From the NCBI GenBank assembly GCA_033032175.1, contig CM065309.1:17794001-17858000 (forward strand): 64,000 bases of DNA. Reading direction: 5' to 3'. Each line of letters begins with the position of its first letter. The first letter of the stretch is position 1. The DNA comes from Saturnia japonica (lineage: Eukaryota > Arthropoda > Insecta > Lepidoptera > Saturniidae). Position numbers and translations under genes: made by a program. The notes under the pieces were generated by a model, which had not been told where the DNA came from, ran no database searches, and saw only the letters and a list, made by a program, of their open reading frames with translations. Below, piece after piece: positions 47,576 to 59,412 of the stretch.

Positions 47576-47867
47576 TGGTTGACATGTGTACAGAGTTCTT
47601 TATTTTGCTTGCACTTGAAATGTGATGTTTCTGACTCACCAAATCAATCTTTTCTTCGTGCTATTTTTAATAAATTTATACCTAGGTACTTAATAGATGT
47701 TTCGTTACTAGGAATTAATAAGATCCTTGAACTAACGCCAAAACGGTTTGCGTCAGTAGAAAACAAACACAGGGTTATTTGCATGGGATGTGATTTAACA
47801 TTGCATAATAAACTTTAAGAATAGCTTCTCTATGGTTCTGTTGTCGTATGTACTAGGAAATGGTATT

Positions 47868-48765
47868 GAGTTTTGGCGGGATCTTGGTCTGTCATGTGGT
47901 GGATTTATTTTAATTCATAAAATTATCTTATTCGAGCCTATATTATGTAATTTTGCCGGCATTTTACGTAATTTAGGTACTTATATAGTTTAGTTATTGT
48001 ACACATTATGTATATCTATACTAATATAGTAAAGCGGAAAAGTTTTTTCGTTTGTTTGTTTAAACACGCTAATCTCTCGAACTACCGTTCGGATTCGAAA
48101 AACTCTTTTTGTATATTACAGCCAGACTCTCGAGAAATAGTATAGGCACTATAAGCTATTTAAGATTAGACAACCCTCAGATAGCCTTAAATATTTATTT
48201 TTGTTACGTAAGTCGGAAGTCGAGGCCCTCCCGAACTGCTTTAACCGTGTGCGCTGGCGTAATCGTTAATGATACGGAAATACAATGTGCTACAATAATA
48301 TTGGTCCTTAGTATATCAAAAAGAAAGTCAGAGATAGCATACACCTGTCTTCTATACAAAAGCCACAATAAGGTATTTTGTGACAAAACACTTGTTAAAA
48401 AGTGATTTAAAGCATTATTTTTAGACATGGCATATTAATCCTAACGAACAAAAGTTACTTTATCATAAAGACAATTTTATGAAGTTAAAATTTACTCTTT
48501 AGAGTATGCTATTTGGACACATAGTTTAGGAGATAATGAAAAATTAAAATAATTTGTACTTGCGGGAAGAACAATTATGATGAATACATGGGTGCGTTGG
48601 CGGCGCGGTATTTGTCGGATATATAATTAACACGAGTGAAACCGTGGGGCACAGCTAGTAAATAATAACCAGGAACGTGCATTTTAAGTTACGAAAAACG
48701 GAAAAACCCTCTGGACAGTTTGAACAAGGGTGCCGCCATATTATTAGAGTTATTAGAGGACGTAA
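47868..48765 (+). repeat. Family C repeat, interrupted by family E copy 1
   Basis: The first part (47868-48014) begins GTTTTGGCGGGATCTTGG. The second part (48659-48765) contains TAACCAGGAACGTGC, CTCTGGACAGTTTGAACAAG and GCCGCCATATTATTAGAG. The 644-bp gap is the Helitron-like insertion. Confidence 0.75.
48015..48658 (+). mobile_element. Helitron-like family E, copy 1, nested in family C
   Basis: Family E starts TCTATACTAATAT, has GTTTGTTTGTTTAAACACGC and GCTAATCTCTCGAACTAC near its start, and ends CCGTGGGGCACAGCTAG. This 644-bp copy lies between host A and T and interrupts a family C element, which resumes with AAATAATAACCAGGAACG. The open frame at 48109-48405 lies inside it and is not taken as a gene. 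Confidence 0.85.
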
Positions 48766-49774
48766 TTAATCTAAAGTCTAAACGATTTTAATTTTCACTA
48801 AAATAAATTTATTTATGCAATATAAATAGTTTAATATTACAATCGAGAGTTGATATTGTTTAAAACTATTACGAAGTTATTTATTAACACGAGCTGATGG
48901 AGTAATTAATACAGGTTAAAGGTAGTAAAATGCCATAGCTATGGCCTATGACCTATTAATAGTTACCCGCGCTGCGTTGACTATTAACTGCAAAGGAAAG
49001 CGAGATGTTGACTAGACGCACCCTTTTACGTCACGTCCAACAAACTTTGAAAACGTTTAATAGTTAATTGTCTCGTTTTTACGATCCACGTCAATTTTTT
49101 AATAAGTAAAATACAAATTAAAATAATCTTTTTATTACTTATCGTCCACCATTTTTTCTACAAAACACAATTATCTAAAAACTTGTATTCGTCTTACCAA
49201 GCCTAAAATAAGGGGTTTACTATTTTATAGAGCCTGTCCATTTATTGCCAAAATATATTTTTTATTTACTACTTAAATTATAATATAATTATATTTCAAC
49301 AAAGCAACATTATATAAAAAACAGATTGTTAACGACAACCAGTTTGTTCCATTTAACTGTAACATAGCCTGTCTATTATTGACAAAATATATTAGAATCA
49401 CTAACTACTTTAACTTTTGAAGTTAATAGTTATTTCTACAATATAATAGACAGCTCACACGTCTGAGAACTCACAAAAATGTGCTCCAATTATTTATCGA
49501 TGCGTAACTGGATCATTGGAACGCGTGTTGTTCTTAAAACGGCGCCGATTTCTTTGTTGTTTTGTGACCTAAATCAGTTATGCATGTTGCTGTCCCTTTA
49601 ATTATGTTTTAACGCCACTGCAAGTGAACAAAATAAATAGGTATGACTCATATCTATTTACTGTCGTACACGAAGATATTTCAAGCAAACACGTGGAATG
49701 AGTGGTCATACAATCTATAATTCTTATAATGTTCTCCTTCTTCCTTTTCATAACTTGGCAATTAGTCCTCTTTT
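48766..49774. other. AT-rich, nothing recognised
   Basis: A 14-bp palindrome GCCATAGCTATGGC lies near 48932. No gene or repeat is evident. Confidence 0.45.
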
Positions 49775-49980
49775 TTAGAGCTTTCCAGAGAGTTTTTCGG
49801 GTATGTTAGAATTTATAGTCCATATTCTTATTTCCAATCCACTTCGCTCGTGCACAATAATCAAGCTTTATTATACAAAATGCCTCCCGTATTACATAAT
49901 ATAGAGTCACATAACACAAATTTATGAATAATAAAAAAACTAAAACCACTACATGACATACAAACATCCCACAAAAATTG
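49775..49980 (-). repeat. Family C repeat
   Basis: Reversed TCCACTTCGCTCGTGCACAA, AAAATGCCTCCCGTATTAC and the ACTACATGACATACAAACATC segment match. A Helitron-like 5' end follows directly at 49981. Confidence 0.6.
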
Positions 49981-50060
49981 TCTATACTAATATTATAAAG
50001 TAGGAAATACAATTTGTAAGTAATCATCGAAATTATTGATCCGAACATCAAATCAGAATA
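49981..50060 (+). mobile_element. Family E, 5' fragment
   Basis: TCTATACTAATATTATAAAG starts a typical Helitron-like 5' end that is lost after about 80 bp. It sits against the end of a family C copy. Confidence 0.55.
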
Positions 50061-50867
50061 GATAGGGTACCTAACGATAATATGTGGTAATTTTCAAATC
50101 TCAATTTATTATTTTATTTAAAGAAACAAATACATACTTATTATATGTTGGCTTTTAAAAACATCATTATTTGTTCGGAGCATTTTGATTTTTTTTACCG
50201 CCTTGTCGCTCGGATTTTATTATTTTTCTGGATGTATTCGTTTTTAAACAACATTTATGTGATCATTATCATTTACCACCAGAAATATCCCGCGGTGGAG
50301 ATGTAAGCCAGTACAAAATAAGCGCCAATGCTCGTGCATTATGAAAAAACAAAATTCAAAGTAGAGGGGCGTGTCTAATAGCGAAACGTCCAGTCCAGTA
50401 AACGGTGATTACAAACCGATTTAGGCCGACACTACCGGCAGCTTATGTCTGTTCAAAAAACGTATATAGCGCGCCGTCGTATTATATATCATGTGTAAAC
50501 AAAATTTCTTTGATTGTTACGAAAGTGATATTTTGTTTGACTTTTCGATTGCATCACAATCCTTCCGTTCATACCTACTCAAACGAATCTGCCAAAATAT
50601 AGGGCAGTCCATTCTGATGCAATATGTTTAAGCATAAACAGTTTTTTTTTGTTTTATTGCTACCTTGTTATAGAAATGGATTAATGGCGTAACTCTACGT
50701 TTGGTTTTGAGAGAATCAAACATGAGAATAAAAGTTTTCAATGTGTTAACGTAAACGAATTACTGTAACTGTTCACTGAAATTAGGTTTATTAATTTACT
50801 GTGCGTTGTAAACAAGCTCCAACTGTGATTGATACTTCATTTTGTTTTAATGTAAACATTTTCTCGC

Positions 50868-50932
50868 GAAGTCCGCGCGTCCGCGGCATCGCGTCGCTTC
50901 GTCGCGTGCGGCGATGCGATGTAGCTTTTTTA
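50868..50932. other. CpG-dense hairpin patch
   Basis: About 65 bp extremely rich in CGCG, with GCATCGC paired to GCGATGC around a CGCTTCG core. It sits just before Helitron-like copy 10. It may be the end of another element or a regulatory patch. Confidence 0.35.
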
Positions 50933-50939
50933 TTAATTA

Positions 50940-51452
50940 CTAGCTGTGCCCGTGGCTTCGCTCACGTGGACTACAGAATGCCCGCTCAAATCTTGCACTC
51001 CCGCTCCCGGCTATTTTAAAGACAAAAATGCTTATTGTGGATGTCCCTTAAAAGATGTATGTAACTATTCCAGAGTTTTTTGTAGGTCTTTTTAATACCT
51101 ATGATTATGTAGTACATTAATTTGTTATATCTCTTATGGTTTACTCAGCATAAGCCAGTTATGCGCCCGAATTGATTCACCTTGACCAGTTTTTTTTATT
51201 TGTGCTGAACCCTAATTATTTTTCCAAAATAAAAGTAGCCTAAGTTACTTCCTATAAATTCAGCTATCTACCAGTAAAAGCTCTGTCAAAATCGGTCCAA
51301 CCGTTTCGGAGATTACCCGGGACAAACAGACAGACAAAAATTAAAAAAAATGTTTTTTTTTATAGGTATCGTATATACTTTCATATGTATTTAGTAAAAA
51401 ACTGTTATTTTGACATTACAAACAGACACTTCAATTTTATTAATTGTATAGA
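50940..51452 (-). mobile_element. Helitron-like family A, copy 10 (full length)
   Basis: CTAG at 50940-50943 is followed on the minus strand by host T. The other end, TCTATACAATTAA, is read from 51452. That end abuts the CTAG of copy 11 with no host DNA between them. Confidence 0.88.
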
Positions 51453-51677
51453 CTAGCTGTGCCCGCGGCTTCACCTCAGTGGATTAGAGAATACCATCGA
51501 TCAGGCACACGCGCGAACCTTGCTCCACCTGCTTCCGGTTATTTTAAAGAAAAGTGCTTAAGGAATACCTCCTTAGAAGATAGACATACTATACTGTCAC
51601 TGGCTTTTTTGGTCTTTTTAATGTCTACAATTGTGTAGGTACCTTCATTAATTTGATATATCTCTTATGGTTTGTTC
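51453..51677 (-). mobile_element. Helitron-like family A, copy 11 (CTAG-proximal half)
   Basis: CTAG at 51453-51456 joins copy 10 directly. Only the CTAG-proximal 225 bp are present. The match stops at about 51668-51680 inside a GGTTTGTTCAG segment, where copy 12 begins in inverse orientation. Confidence 0.85.
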
Positions 51678-52080
51678 AGGGTAGTCTCCAAAACGGTTGT
51701 GCCGATTTTGACGAAACTTTAATTAGCAGTTATCTGATGTTAAGTATTAACTTAAGCTACTATTATTTTAGAAAAAATAATATGGGTTCCAAGCAAATTA
51801 AATAAAACTGGTTGTGGCGAATCAATGAAATGACTTACGCTGAGTAAACCATAAGAGATATTTCAAATTAATGTAGTACACAATTCTAGATATTAAAAAG
51901 ACCTACATAAAAATCGGCGAGAGTATAATATGTTAAGTATCTTCTATGGATCACCCACAATAAGCATTTTTATCTTTAAAATAATCGAGAACGGGGTAGT
52001 ACGATTCGCGCATGTGCTCGACCGTCGATACGCGACGGGCATTTTATATACGAGGCAAGCGCAGCCGCGGGCACATCTAA
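51678..52080 (+). mobile_element. Helitron-like family A, copy 12 (inverted partner of copy 11)
   Basis: It begins at GGGTAGTCTCCAAAACGG, internal to the family, and ends at GGCACATCTAA (52080). Copies 11 and 12 face each other as a fold-back. It ends next to a family J element that starts at about 52081. Confidence 0.85.
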
Positions 52081-52295
52081 TTGTAGTATTTATACAATCT
52101 AACAGCTGTCATGTTTTACACATGTTGTTAATAGATGGTGCTCCTACATGTTGGAATTTCTAATGAAAAAGTTTTTTAGTTATTTTTTAAATGAGAACAT
52201 TTATTTTAAAGCTTTAAAATGATATTTCAATCAATAATTTAGATGAAGAATTTAGGAAGATATAGCGTTGCTACAAAAAAATAATTATTACTATA
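52081..52295 (+). mobile_element. Family J, left arm and middle
   Basis: AATCTAACAGCTGTCATG, AATAGATGGTGCTCCTACATG and AGATATAGCGTTGCTA match 24078-24300 in the same orientation. The right arm is not seen. It abuts Helitron-like copy 12. Confidence 0.6.
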
Positions 52296-52675
52296 AATTA
52301 TTATGAAAACAGTCTAGACGATTTATACCACATGCTAGGTGTAAGTTCCTTGAAGATTATTAATTTATAATATGCTTGTTAGTTCAGTATAAAACCAGAT
52401 GTTTCTAAACGCACACCTGTCCGTCTGTGAGGATGTCGTAACAAAAACCAACTGCACAGTCACGTATGACCAATAAAAATGTTTATAGCTTCGCTAATAA
52501 AACAGCGCGGATTAAAGCTAACGGTGAAAATTATGCTGTGACAGCAAAAACAAACGTTCACAGTTCATAGAGAGAAATAACTGAGCATATTTTTCTTTTT
52601 ACAGGACTATCGAAGTACCTGTGTTAGCGCTACTTCAACAGTCACCACATATTTTGAAAAATATTTTTTTATATA

Positions 52676-52925
52676 TTTAGTGTTTAGGCTTTAGCAAACA
52701 AGCGTTGTACCCGTATGATGGTAAGCGGTTACCGTTGCCTATGTACGTTTGTAACATCAGGGTTATCATTAGCGCGCCGACTTTGAACCCTTTCCGTAAG
52801 GAGCTCTGGAACCCTTACCGCAAGAACACATCTCAAGGTTATTCGGTTGTGATATTTTCTGTAAGGTGATTTCGCCAGTTAGGCTGCCTCAAGAAAAGAG
52901 AAATCTCCAAAGAGAGGTCTCTTTA
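52676..52925 (+). mobile_element. Family M dispersed repeat, copy 2 (diverged)
   Basis: GCAAACAAGCGTTGTACCCG, TGATGGTAAGCGGTTACCG and GCCTATGTACGTTTGTAAC match copy 1 in order, with a decayed second half. Confidence 0.5.
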
Positions 52926-53019
52926 GATTTAGTAAATAAATGAAATTTTATACTTCCACTTTTTTGCCTATGTTATACATAACATACAATACTTATTACA
53001 ACTACTACTTATTACTACT

Positions 53020-53100
53020 ATTTATTACTACTTATTATTATTATTATTATTACAATACTTTATTGGCGTCTAAGGAAAATAATTAAAATATTTAGCAGTA
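53020..53100 (-). mobile_element. LINE 3' tail with (TAA)n
   Basis: On the minus strand GACGCCAATAAAGTATTGTAA leads into (TAATAA)n, a polyadenylation-signal-like AATAAA followed by a simple-repeat tail. The coding part is not recognisable upstream. Confidence 0.5.
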
Positions 53101-53654
53101 CAAAGCAACGATACAAAAGACACACTTATATGGAGGTAACTATAAATCACAAGTAGCTGAAGAGGAACTAGTAACAGATACGTATTTGCAAGATTTTTCA
53201 ATTATAATACAATAAGAATATGACATACACTTCATCCAGCAATTAGTATTCGCGCGAACAATAAACCAAACATTGCGTTGATACGTTAACAATTGAAAGA
53301 CATAAGAACAGTATAGGCCAACTCTTGAAGGCCAAGTAAATACATAATGTCCGTAAGAAGGAAGTGTTTAAACCCAATATTATTCACATGCTAGGCTCGG
53401 TGCAAGGGAAAGCATTGTCTGACTTTCACATTGACATGCAAAAACGTTACCTTACAATAGTTAAGGGGAAATAACAAAGATGAGTTATAGACTATAGTCA
53501 ATGTTGACAGCACTCGGTAATGATACTTTTATAGTAGTTTTATGAAACCTTTGTGTGTGAATACGGAAGGTGCACACTGCACAAACCGTTTTACAATTCA
53601 AATTGTAAGCATAGGGTTAAGTTGAGAGGTTTCGATATATCCCGATAAACGGTG

Positions 53655-53740
53655 GTTTTTTTTTAACTGACTATACTGTTAGCCTCAGAGACCCTGAAGC
53701 CGCTGCGGCTTTTACAGCTTTACCGAACTTGGATAAACGT
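53655..53740 (-). mobile_element. Family D, 3' fragment
   Basis: Reversed, it reads GGTAAAGCTGTAAAAGCCGC through CTAACAGTATAGTCAGTT and an A-run. It is the 3' 80 bp of the family. Confidence 0.6.
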
Positions 53741-54429
53741 TGGCTATTATTTATCTTTAAATCCTTTTTCTCATTTCATATTATAGTTATATAATATTTG
53801 AAAAAAATCCATTTTTTTCATATTTTACCGTTTATATTGACTAGCTATGATGGTCTTGCGACAGGACCGTGAAGCATTGCATTTTTTTCTTTAATTGCGT
53901 TTCAGCAGAACTATAACTGATCCTAGAATTGATTAGTAAGGCGTTTAAAATTTTGCATCACGCTGAACAAATTTGATATACTTTTTTTGCAATCATCGGT
54001 CGACACTTGTCGATTGACCTCAATCATAATTGTCACTATAAGTTTTTTATTTCCTTTATTAACTTTTGTTTTTTGCATCTCAAATTAATTGACATTTTAT
54101 TTTATTTCAATTAATTTTAATTGCGTTTATTGTCCGTTTATTGATGCAGTTTTACTGCCAGATAACTTTAGTATTGAAAGTCTAAAGCTTTATTGAAATC
54201 CTGAGCGAAAATTTCCAAGCATAATAAGTATAGTAAGCCAGATTTTTATATTTAGAGTTATGTATCCGATGCTATTTGCAATATCGTTCTTGTGAAGTGA
54301 TTTGCCTCCTTACTAAGAAGTGGAATTCCCTTTTCCAATATAATAGGGTTAATAAGACTTAGATATTTACTGATCAAAGTGTTTAATTTAAATCAGGCTA
54401 TAAAATAAGGTAAAATTACAATGCAAGCT

Positions 54430-54700
54430 CTTCTTCGTACCTTATCCCATTTGAATTGGGTCAACACAACATATTTTTCTCTTCCACTCTCCTCTATAAT
54501 CTATAATTTAAGTATTAACACCTTTTGTACCCATATCATTCCTCACACAATCCATCCATACCTTCTTCGGACTTCCTATACTCCTATATCCATCCACCTT
54601 CATACTTAACATTCTTCTTTTTATATGACAATCATCCCTCCTCATGACATGTCCAAACCACGCTAACAGATTACTCCTCAACTCCTCAACTGTCACTGGT
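54430..54700 (-). pseudogene. LINE C-terminal coding end plus 3' tail
   Basis: The minus strand reads VEELRSNLLAWFGHVMRRDD, HIKRRMLSMKVDGYRSIGSP and KKVWMDCVRNDMGTKGV. The GHVMRRD, GYRSRGRPKKRW and MDCV series is the C-terminus of an RTE-like LINE protein. The adjoining segment at 54435-54505 (CTTATCCCATTTGAATTGGG) resembles the 3' region I associate with this lineage in Lepidoptera. Confidence 0.8.
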
Positions 54701-55892
54701 GGTTAACACTAAAAAGTCTGCTAAAGAATTTACCAATATACATATTTTAATAAACGTTAAGTGAATGAAACTTTAAAAAATAAGGTGATTATGTAATATT
54801 GGTGAGTAACATCGGAAACATGTTCTACTTAAATAACGTCAGTTCCTTTACTTAATTAAGTCATCGTTTGAGTGAAAACGAGTTAATAGCTGTTTTATCT
54901 AAACTGTTATTTATCTTCGTTCAGACAGTGGTGTAATATAATCGTTTAACGAATTGCCATAACGACGTATACTTACAACTGGATGGGCTTTACAGTGAAG
55001 GTTAAAAAATGGATTACCTTTAACATGTTTCTTTCGGACACGAATCAACAAGTGAACACAGTGGTCAACATCTTTGTTTATACGAGTGTTAATCCATAAT
55101 TATTAATGTGCGGTGAGAAGCAAATAATATTTTTCTTCATAGGCAGCCGCCGAATTTAACACATTTTTTATGAATAGTCCGTTATAATTATTTAGGCATA
55201 GTGCTATCGAGTATAATAGTAACTAAAAAACTTTTATATTTGGTCTTAACACTCCTTTTGATTTTTCATTTAAGTTTAAAAAAAATGGAATGAATCCTTT
55301 TAAAGGCTCAAAACATAATTTTTTTATTTCTTTTAACTTAGTAACTATAAACATAATTGTGACCACTAAATAACAAGAAATTGAGCTATAATTAGTAGTA
55401 TACTAGTATATTTCATACTAAGATCATAAGAACGAAACTAGGTGATTTTCGTGGTATGTATGGACTTTGTCACACTAATAGGATTACGTGGGAGTGACTG
55501 CATTTAGGTCACTTACTAATAGCCATCAAACATCCATTATTTTCAAATACTTATGTAAACAACTCTGCAGTTAGGTTGTAAGATTTCATAAATATTTACT
55601 TTAAATCAGGCATTGTATCTTCAAGTTGATTTGTCTTTTGTTTAACGGACATTAACTACGTTTAAACATTATGAAATTTACTGTCGTAACCATAGCATAT
55701 ATCGTTTCTATTTCATCGATATTTAAATTTTAATTTAACGATCTTTTTGAAAGTATACTGTTTTCTAAAAACAATATTTTACCCGGGACTGATTTTTCAA
55801 TCGTGAGATAACTTTAGTTGAAGAATAATTTTGACCCTTTACCGGATAATGTAAGGAAAACCTGTCAAATTTTATGAATCATTCCTCAAATC
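54701..55892. other. AT-rich, nothing recognised
   Basis: Unique AT-rich DNA with only short frames. Confidence 0.45.
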
Positions 55893-56030
55893 CTCGGCCC
55901 CAACGGAAGACCAGCGCTGGTTGTTTTTTGATTTTTGTTAATGTAAGTTGTTGTAAAATATTTTTAAATTAACTATAATTTCAAATGTCCTTACCACAAA
56001 TAAATCTTTCTTTCTTTATTCTTTCAAATA
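55893..56030 (+). mobile_element. Family K, short copy
   Basis: GGAAGACCAGCGCTGG, then ACCACAAATAAATCTTTCTTTC, gives the same head and tail as 34955-35755 without the insertion. Confidence 0.5.
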
Positions 56031-56324
56031 AAGCTATTTGTAGATCGAAAAATCGACCCTGAGGCCCATTTTTTTATCGTCAGATAACTTTATATGAGGA
56101 ATAATATTGACGTTTTGATAGACATCAGTAGATAATGTATGTATGTGTGTAAGTTATTCATCTAAAAGCGGTGAAACATTAATTGTTTTCGGTGATAGTG
56201 ACTACATATTTAACAAGGTTTCTGACCCTAACTACGTGCGAGAATTGTGAGAATCTTTTATATTATCTTTTTGTTTTCGAGTATCTAATATTATTCTACT
56301 CTACGAGTATACAATAAACGTGCG

Positions 56325-56348
56325 TGCATCGAATACGTATTCGATGCA
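56325..56348. repeat. Perfect 24-bp palindrome
   Basis: TGCATCGAATAC (56325-56336) is followed immediately by its exact reverse complement (56337-56348), with no spacer. It lies in AT-rich unique sequence. Confidence 0.9.
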
Positions 56349-56599
56349 TATATTCTTATACTTTACGAGCGAGACAATTTTTGGCGGATACTTTTTTTGG
56401 TGTATAAATAATAATTAATTACGCCGATTTGAGAAAAAGGATTAATTATTAATTATGTTTTCCTTATAAATAAATTAGATATGAATATTAACTTATCAAC
56501 AAAATTCAGATTAACGATAATTAAATAAACTATGACGAATATGTCTATAATGTTATAAGTACTACTGGTAAACAAAGATGGTGTATGTAAAAAAAAATC

Positions 56600-56800
56600 T
56601 TGATGTGGCGTGTGGTTTCATTTATTTGAATTCATGAATTTCTATTATTTGGCGTTATATTATGTAAACTAGGAACATTGCATTTTAAGTTGCCAACTCT
56701 TTTACCAAGGAAGTCGCTATCTTGTTAAAGCTATGTGTAAAGATTACAAGAATTATTACAGAAATGTTCTATCAACGTGACATTGAGGAAGGGTTTGGCA
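56600..56800 (+). repeat. Family C repeat, internally deleted
   Basis: GATGTGGCGTGTGGTTTC joins, with the middle lost, to AACTAGGAACATTGC and AAGTCGCTATCTTGTTAAAG. Confidence 0.6.
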
Positions 56801-57164
56801 GCGTCATTGGTCACAATAAATGACAAAACAAAAAATGAGACTGTAAAGTTGTGTGATTAAATAATCGTATTATTGGTATATATAATATCTACACAAATAA
56901 TACATTACGCCATTAATAATAGAGGTCTGTAAATAATAGCAACAGTAATGTCCACACTAGCACAATGTCCCAGAACGTTGTTTTTCGTCGATGTTTGTTA
57001 CTCCTAGACCCTAATGTACCTATGGACTGCATGACTCAAACTATATTTATATTGTTTTCTCAGTAAATCAATGTCATTGTACAGATTACTTCGGAGAAAT
57101 AAGCAAATTTTCCCACACGTGGTGTCTTTAAGAAAATTAATCTTAAAGACCTCCTAAATCAATC

Positions 57165-57886
57165 AATACATAGTATAAAAGAAAGTTTGTCCGCTTACTT
57201 CTTCTAAACCACGAAACGGATACTTATACGGTTTTCATAGTCATTTAAAGAAATTTTCACGAAAGTTTGTGCATACAATACATTCAAATTAAGTTTCGTA
57301 ATCAAGTCTGACGACTCGACAAATCGAATTTTAGGCGCTCACAGAGCTCACACTGACTAAATAAACCTTATGAGATGCATCAAAATAATCTACAAAAGAA
57401 TAAATTTGTAGTTCTGCAAAAAGCCTCGAGAAAAATTCGCGATGGCATATTATGACTATCTCCTAAGGTTGATTCAGAGTAACCATTATTATCTTCAATA
57501 TAATAATTAAAAATAATAGGTTATTTGTGAAATTATTTTCTCGAATTCAGAGTTAATCTTTATCCAGATAAATATGTTAGTTAACTTGGGCAATTAATGT
57601 AGATAAAAATAATTGTCCTTTAAATTATATCATTTAAATGAATACCGTAGAAGATATCACGGATTCAAAATTACGCGTAACCAAAGAAATTACTGGTAGC
57701 GAAAGTTTTGGCCGGCACTATGCACCTATAATGAATTGCGCGTCACTAGCTAAGTGCACTTTTCGTAACTATGAAGTTATGGACTATCAATATTAAAGCG
57801 ATAAACTATAAATTATGCTTTCTAAACATAAAATACACCACTTTTTAAATTGAACCAGTGCGAAGCTGGGGCGGGCGGTTCGCTAG
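57165..57886 (+). mobile_element. Helitron-like element, distinct from A, ending CTAG at 57883-57886
   Basis: The start resembles a Helitron 5' end (TAGTATAAAAGAAAGTTTGTCC) and the end is GCGAAGCTGGGGCGGGCGGTTCGCTAG. The interior does not match other copies here. The exact start is uncertain; the end is defined by the direct join to copy 13 of family A. Confidence 0.5.
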
Positions 57887-58436
57887 TTTATACAATTAGT
57901 AAAATTGAAGTGTATGTTTGTAATGTCAAGATTATAATTAAACAGCTTTTTACTAAATGCACACTAAAGTATATACGTTACCTAAAACAAAAAAACCCAT
58001 TCTAAATTTTTTTGTCTGTCCGTCTGTTTGTCGCGGGTAATCTCCGAAACGGTTGGACCGATTATGACGGAATTTTTACTGGCAGATAGCTGATGTTACA
58101 AGGAATAACTAAGGGTACTTTTATTTAAGAAAAATAATTAGAATTTCGCGCAAATAAAAAAAAAACTAGTCATGTTGAATCAATTCGGGCGCTTAAATGG
58201 TTTACGCTGAGTAAACAATAAGAGTTAGGTACATAGCAAATTAATGTACTACATAATTGTAGACATTAAAAAGACCTACAAATAAGTTAGGGACAGTATA
58301 CGTCTATCTTCAAAGGAACATCCACAATTAGCATTTTTGTCTTTAAAATAACCGGGAGCGGGAAAGCAAGATTCACGCGTGTGCCTGATCGATGGCATTC
58401 TGTAGTCCACGTGAGCGAAGCCGCGAGCACGGCTAG
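57887..58436 (+). mobile_element. Helitron-like family A, copy 13
   Basis: It runs from TTTATACAATTAGTAAAATTG to CTAG|T at 58433-58436. The first base follows directly on the CTAG of a different element (57883-57886). A family C element follows immediately after it. Confidence 0.82.
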
Positions 58437-58444
58437 TTTTTGAT

Positions 58445-58725
58445 ATAACACCTGAGAGTTTTTGGCGAGGTCTAGATCTGCCATGTGGTTGTTTTTCTTT
58501 TAATTAATTAACTTTGTTTATTTGACTCTATATTTAGTAATATTGGTCGCATTGTGTGCTGTAGTTTGGTTATTGTGCATACATGAAGTGGATTATAAAT
58601 AATAATTAGGAACACGCATTTTGGGTTACCACAAAAAAGCTCTAGAAAATTCTAACAAGGGAGTCGCCATTTTGTTAGACCCAACTTTGAAGATTAGAAA
58701 ACAGTAAATCAGGCACCAAAACATT
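58445..58725 (+). repeat. Family C repeat
   Basis: GAGTTTTTGGCGAGGTCTAG, GAAGTGGATTATAAATAATAA, CTAACAAGGGAGTCGCC and TTTTGTTAGACCC are in order. It follows Helitron-like copy 13 by less than 10 bp. Confidence 0.7.
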
Positions 58726-59177
58726 GATACTGGCAAGTGCTTCTGCGGCGACAAAATAAGAACAAGAATATAAAAACCTAATTATTTATAATTACTCCGG
58801 TAATTGCAACTATAGTTTAAGCTTACATATTTTGAAATTCTTATTTAACAAGCAAGATACAATAACTTTTGTTTCAAAGCAGTTAGGTAAGGACTATTAT
58901 TTGTAAATTAAACACGTTCGTACTCGAATATTTCAATTAGTAAAATTTCGTTATAATATCTGCCTGCATACGCAAGTCCACGATATAAAATAAAGGAAAT
59001 TTTCGGGCCTATAAGTGCCTCCTTAGAAAAAATTACGATAGAGGGGTTAGTAAGACACTCCTACAGTAGTACTACACTCGTACTTATCCTCGACCATTAA
59101 ACTTTGTGGCAAGGTAGGTGACCCGCTTCGGCGGATGACTTTACTGGTATTTGCCTTGTTATTTGCTGGTCGGTACA
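58726..59177. other. No gene recognised
   Basis: AT-rich unique sequence between a family C and a family D element. Confidence 0.45.
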
Positions 59178-59412
59178 CAGCCGTTTTTTTTTTTTTTCAA
59201 TCTGACCTTAATGTTGGCCTGAGGGGCCCTATCCAAAACCAGAGCCGCATATGGCTTTTAAAGCTTTACCGGGCTTGGGGGCGAGCGCTTAAAGGCACTC
59301 AGCCGCGAAAGCGTGGGCAACAAGCGCGCAAGGATGCCAAAGTGGGCGGACCTCGGCTTGGGCTGTTGCTGCGATTGCAAAGAAGTCGCGATCTGACTAA
59401 TTCCCTATCCGT
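59178..59412 (-). mobile_element. Family D, second long copy
   Basis: The T-run at 59183-59198 is the poly(A) tail on the minus strand. Landmarks GCGCTCGCCCCCAAG and AGTCAGATCGCGACTTC match the copy at 34510. The apparent 98-codon open frame on the plus strand is a consequence of the GC-rich repeat. Confidence 0.65.
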
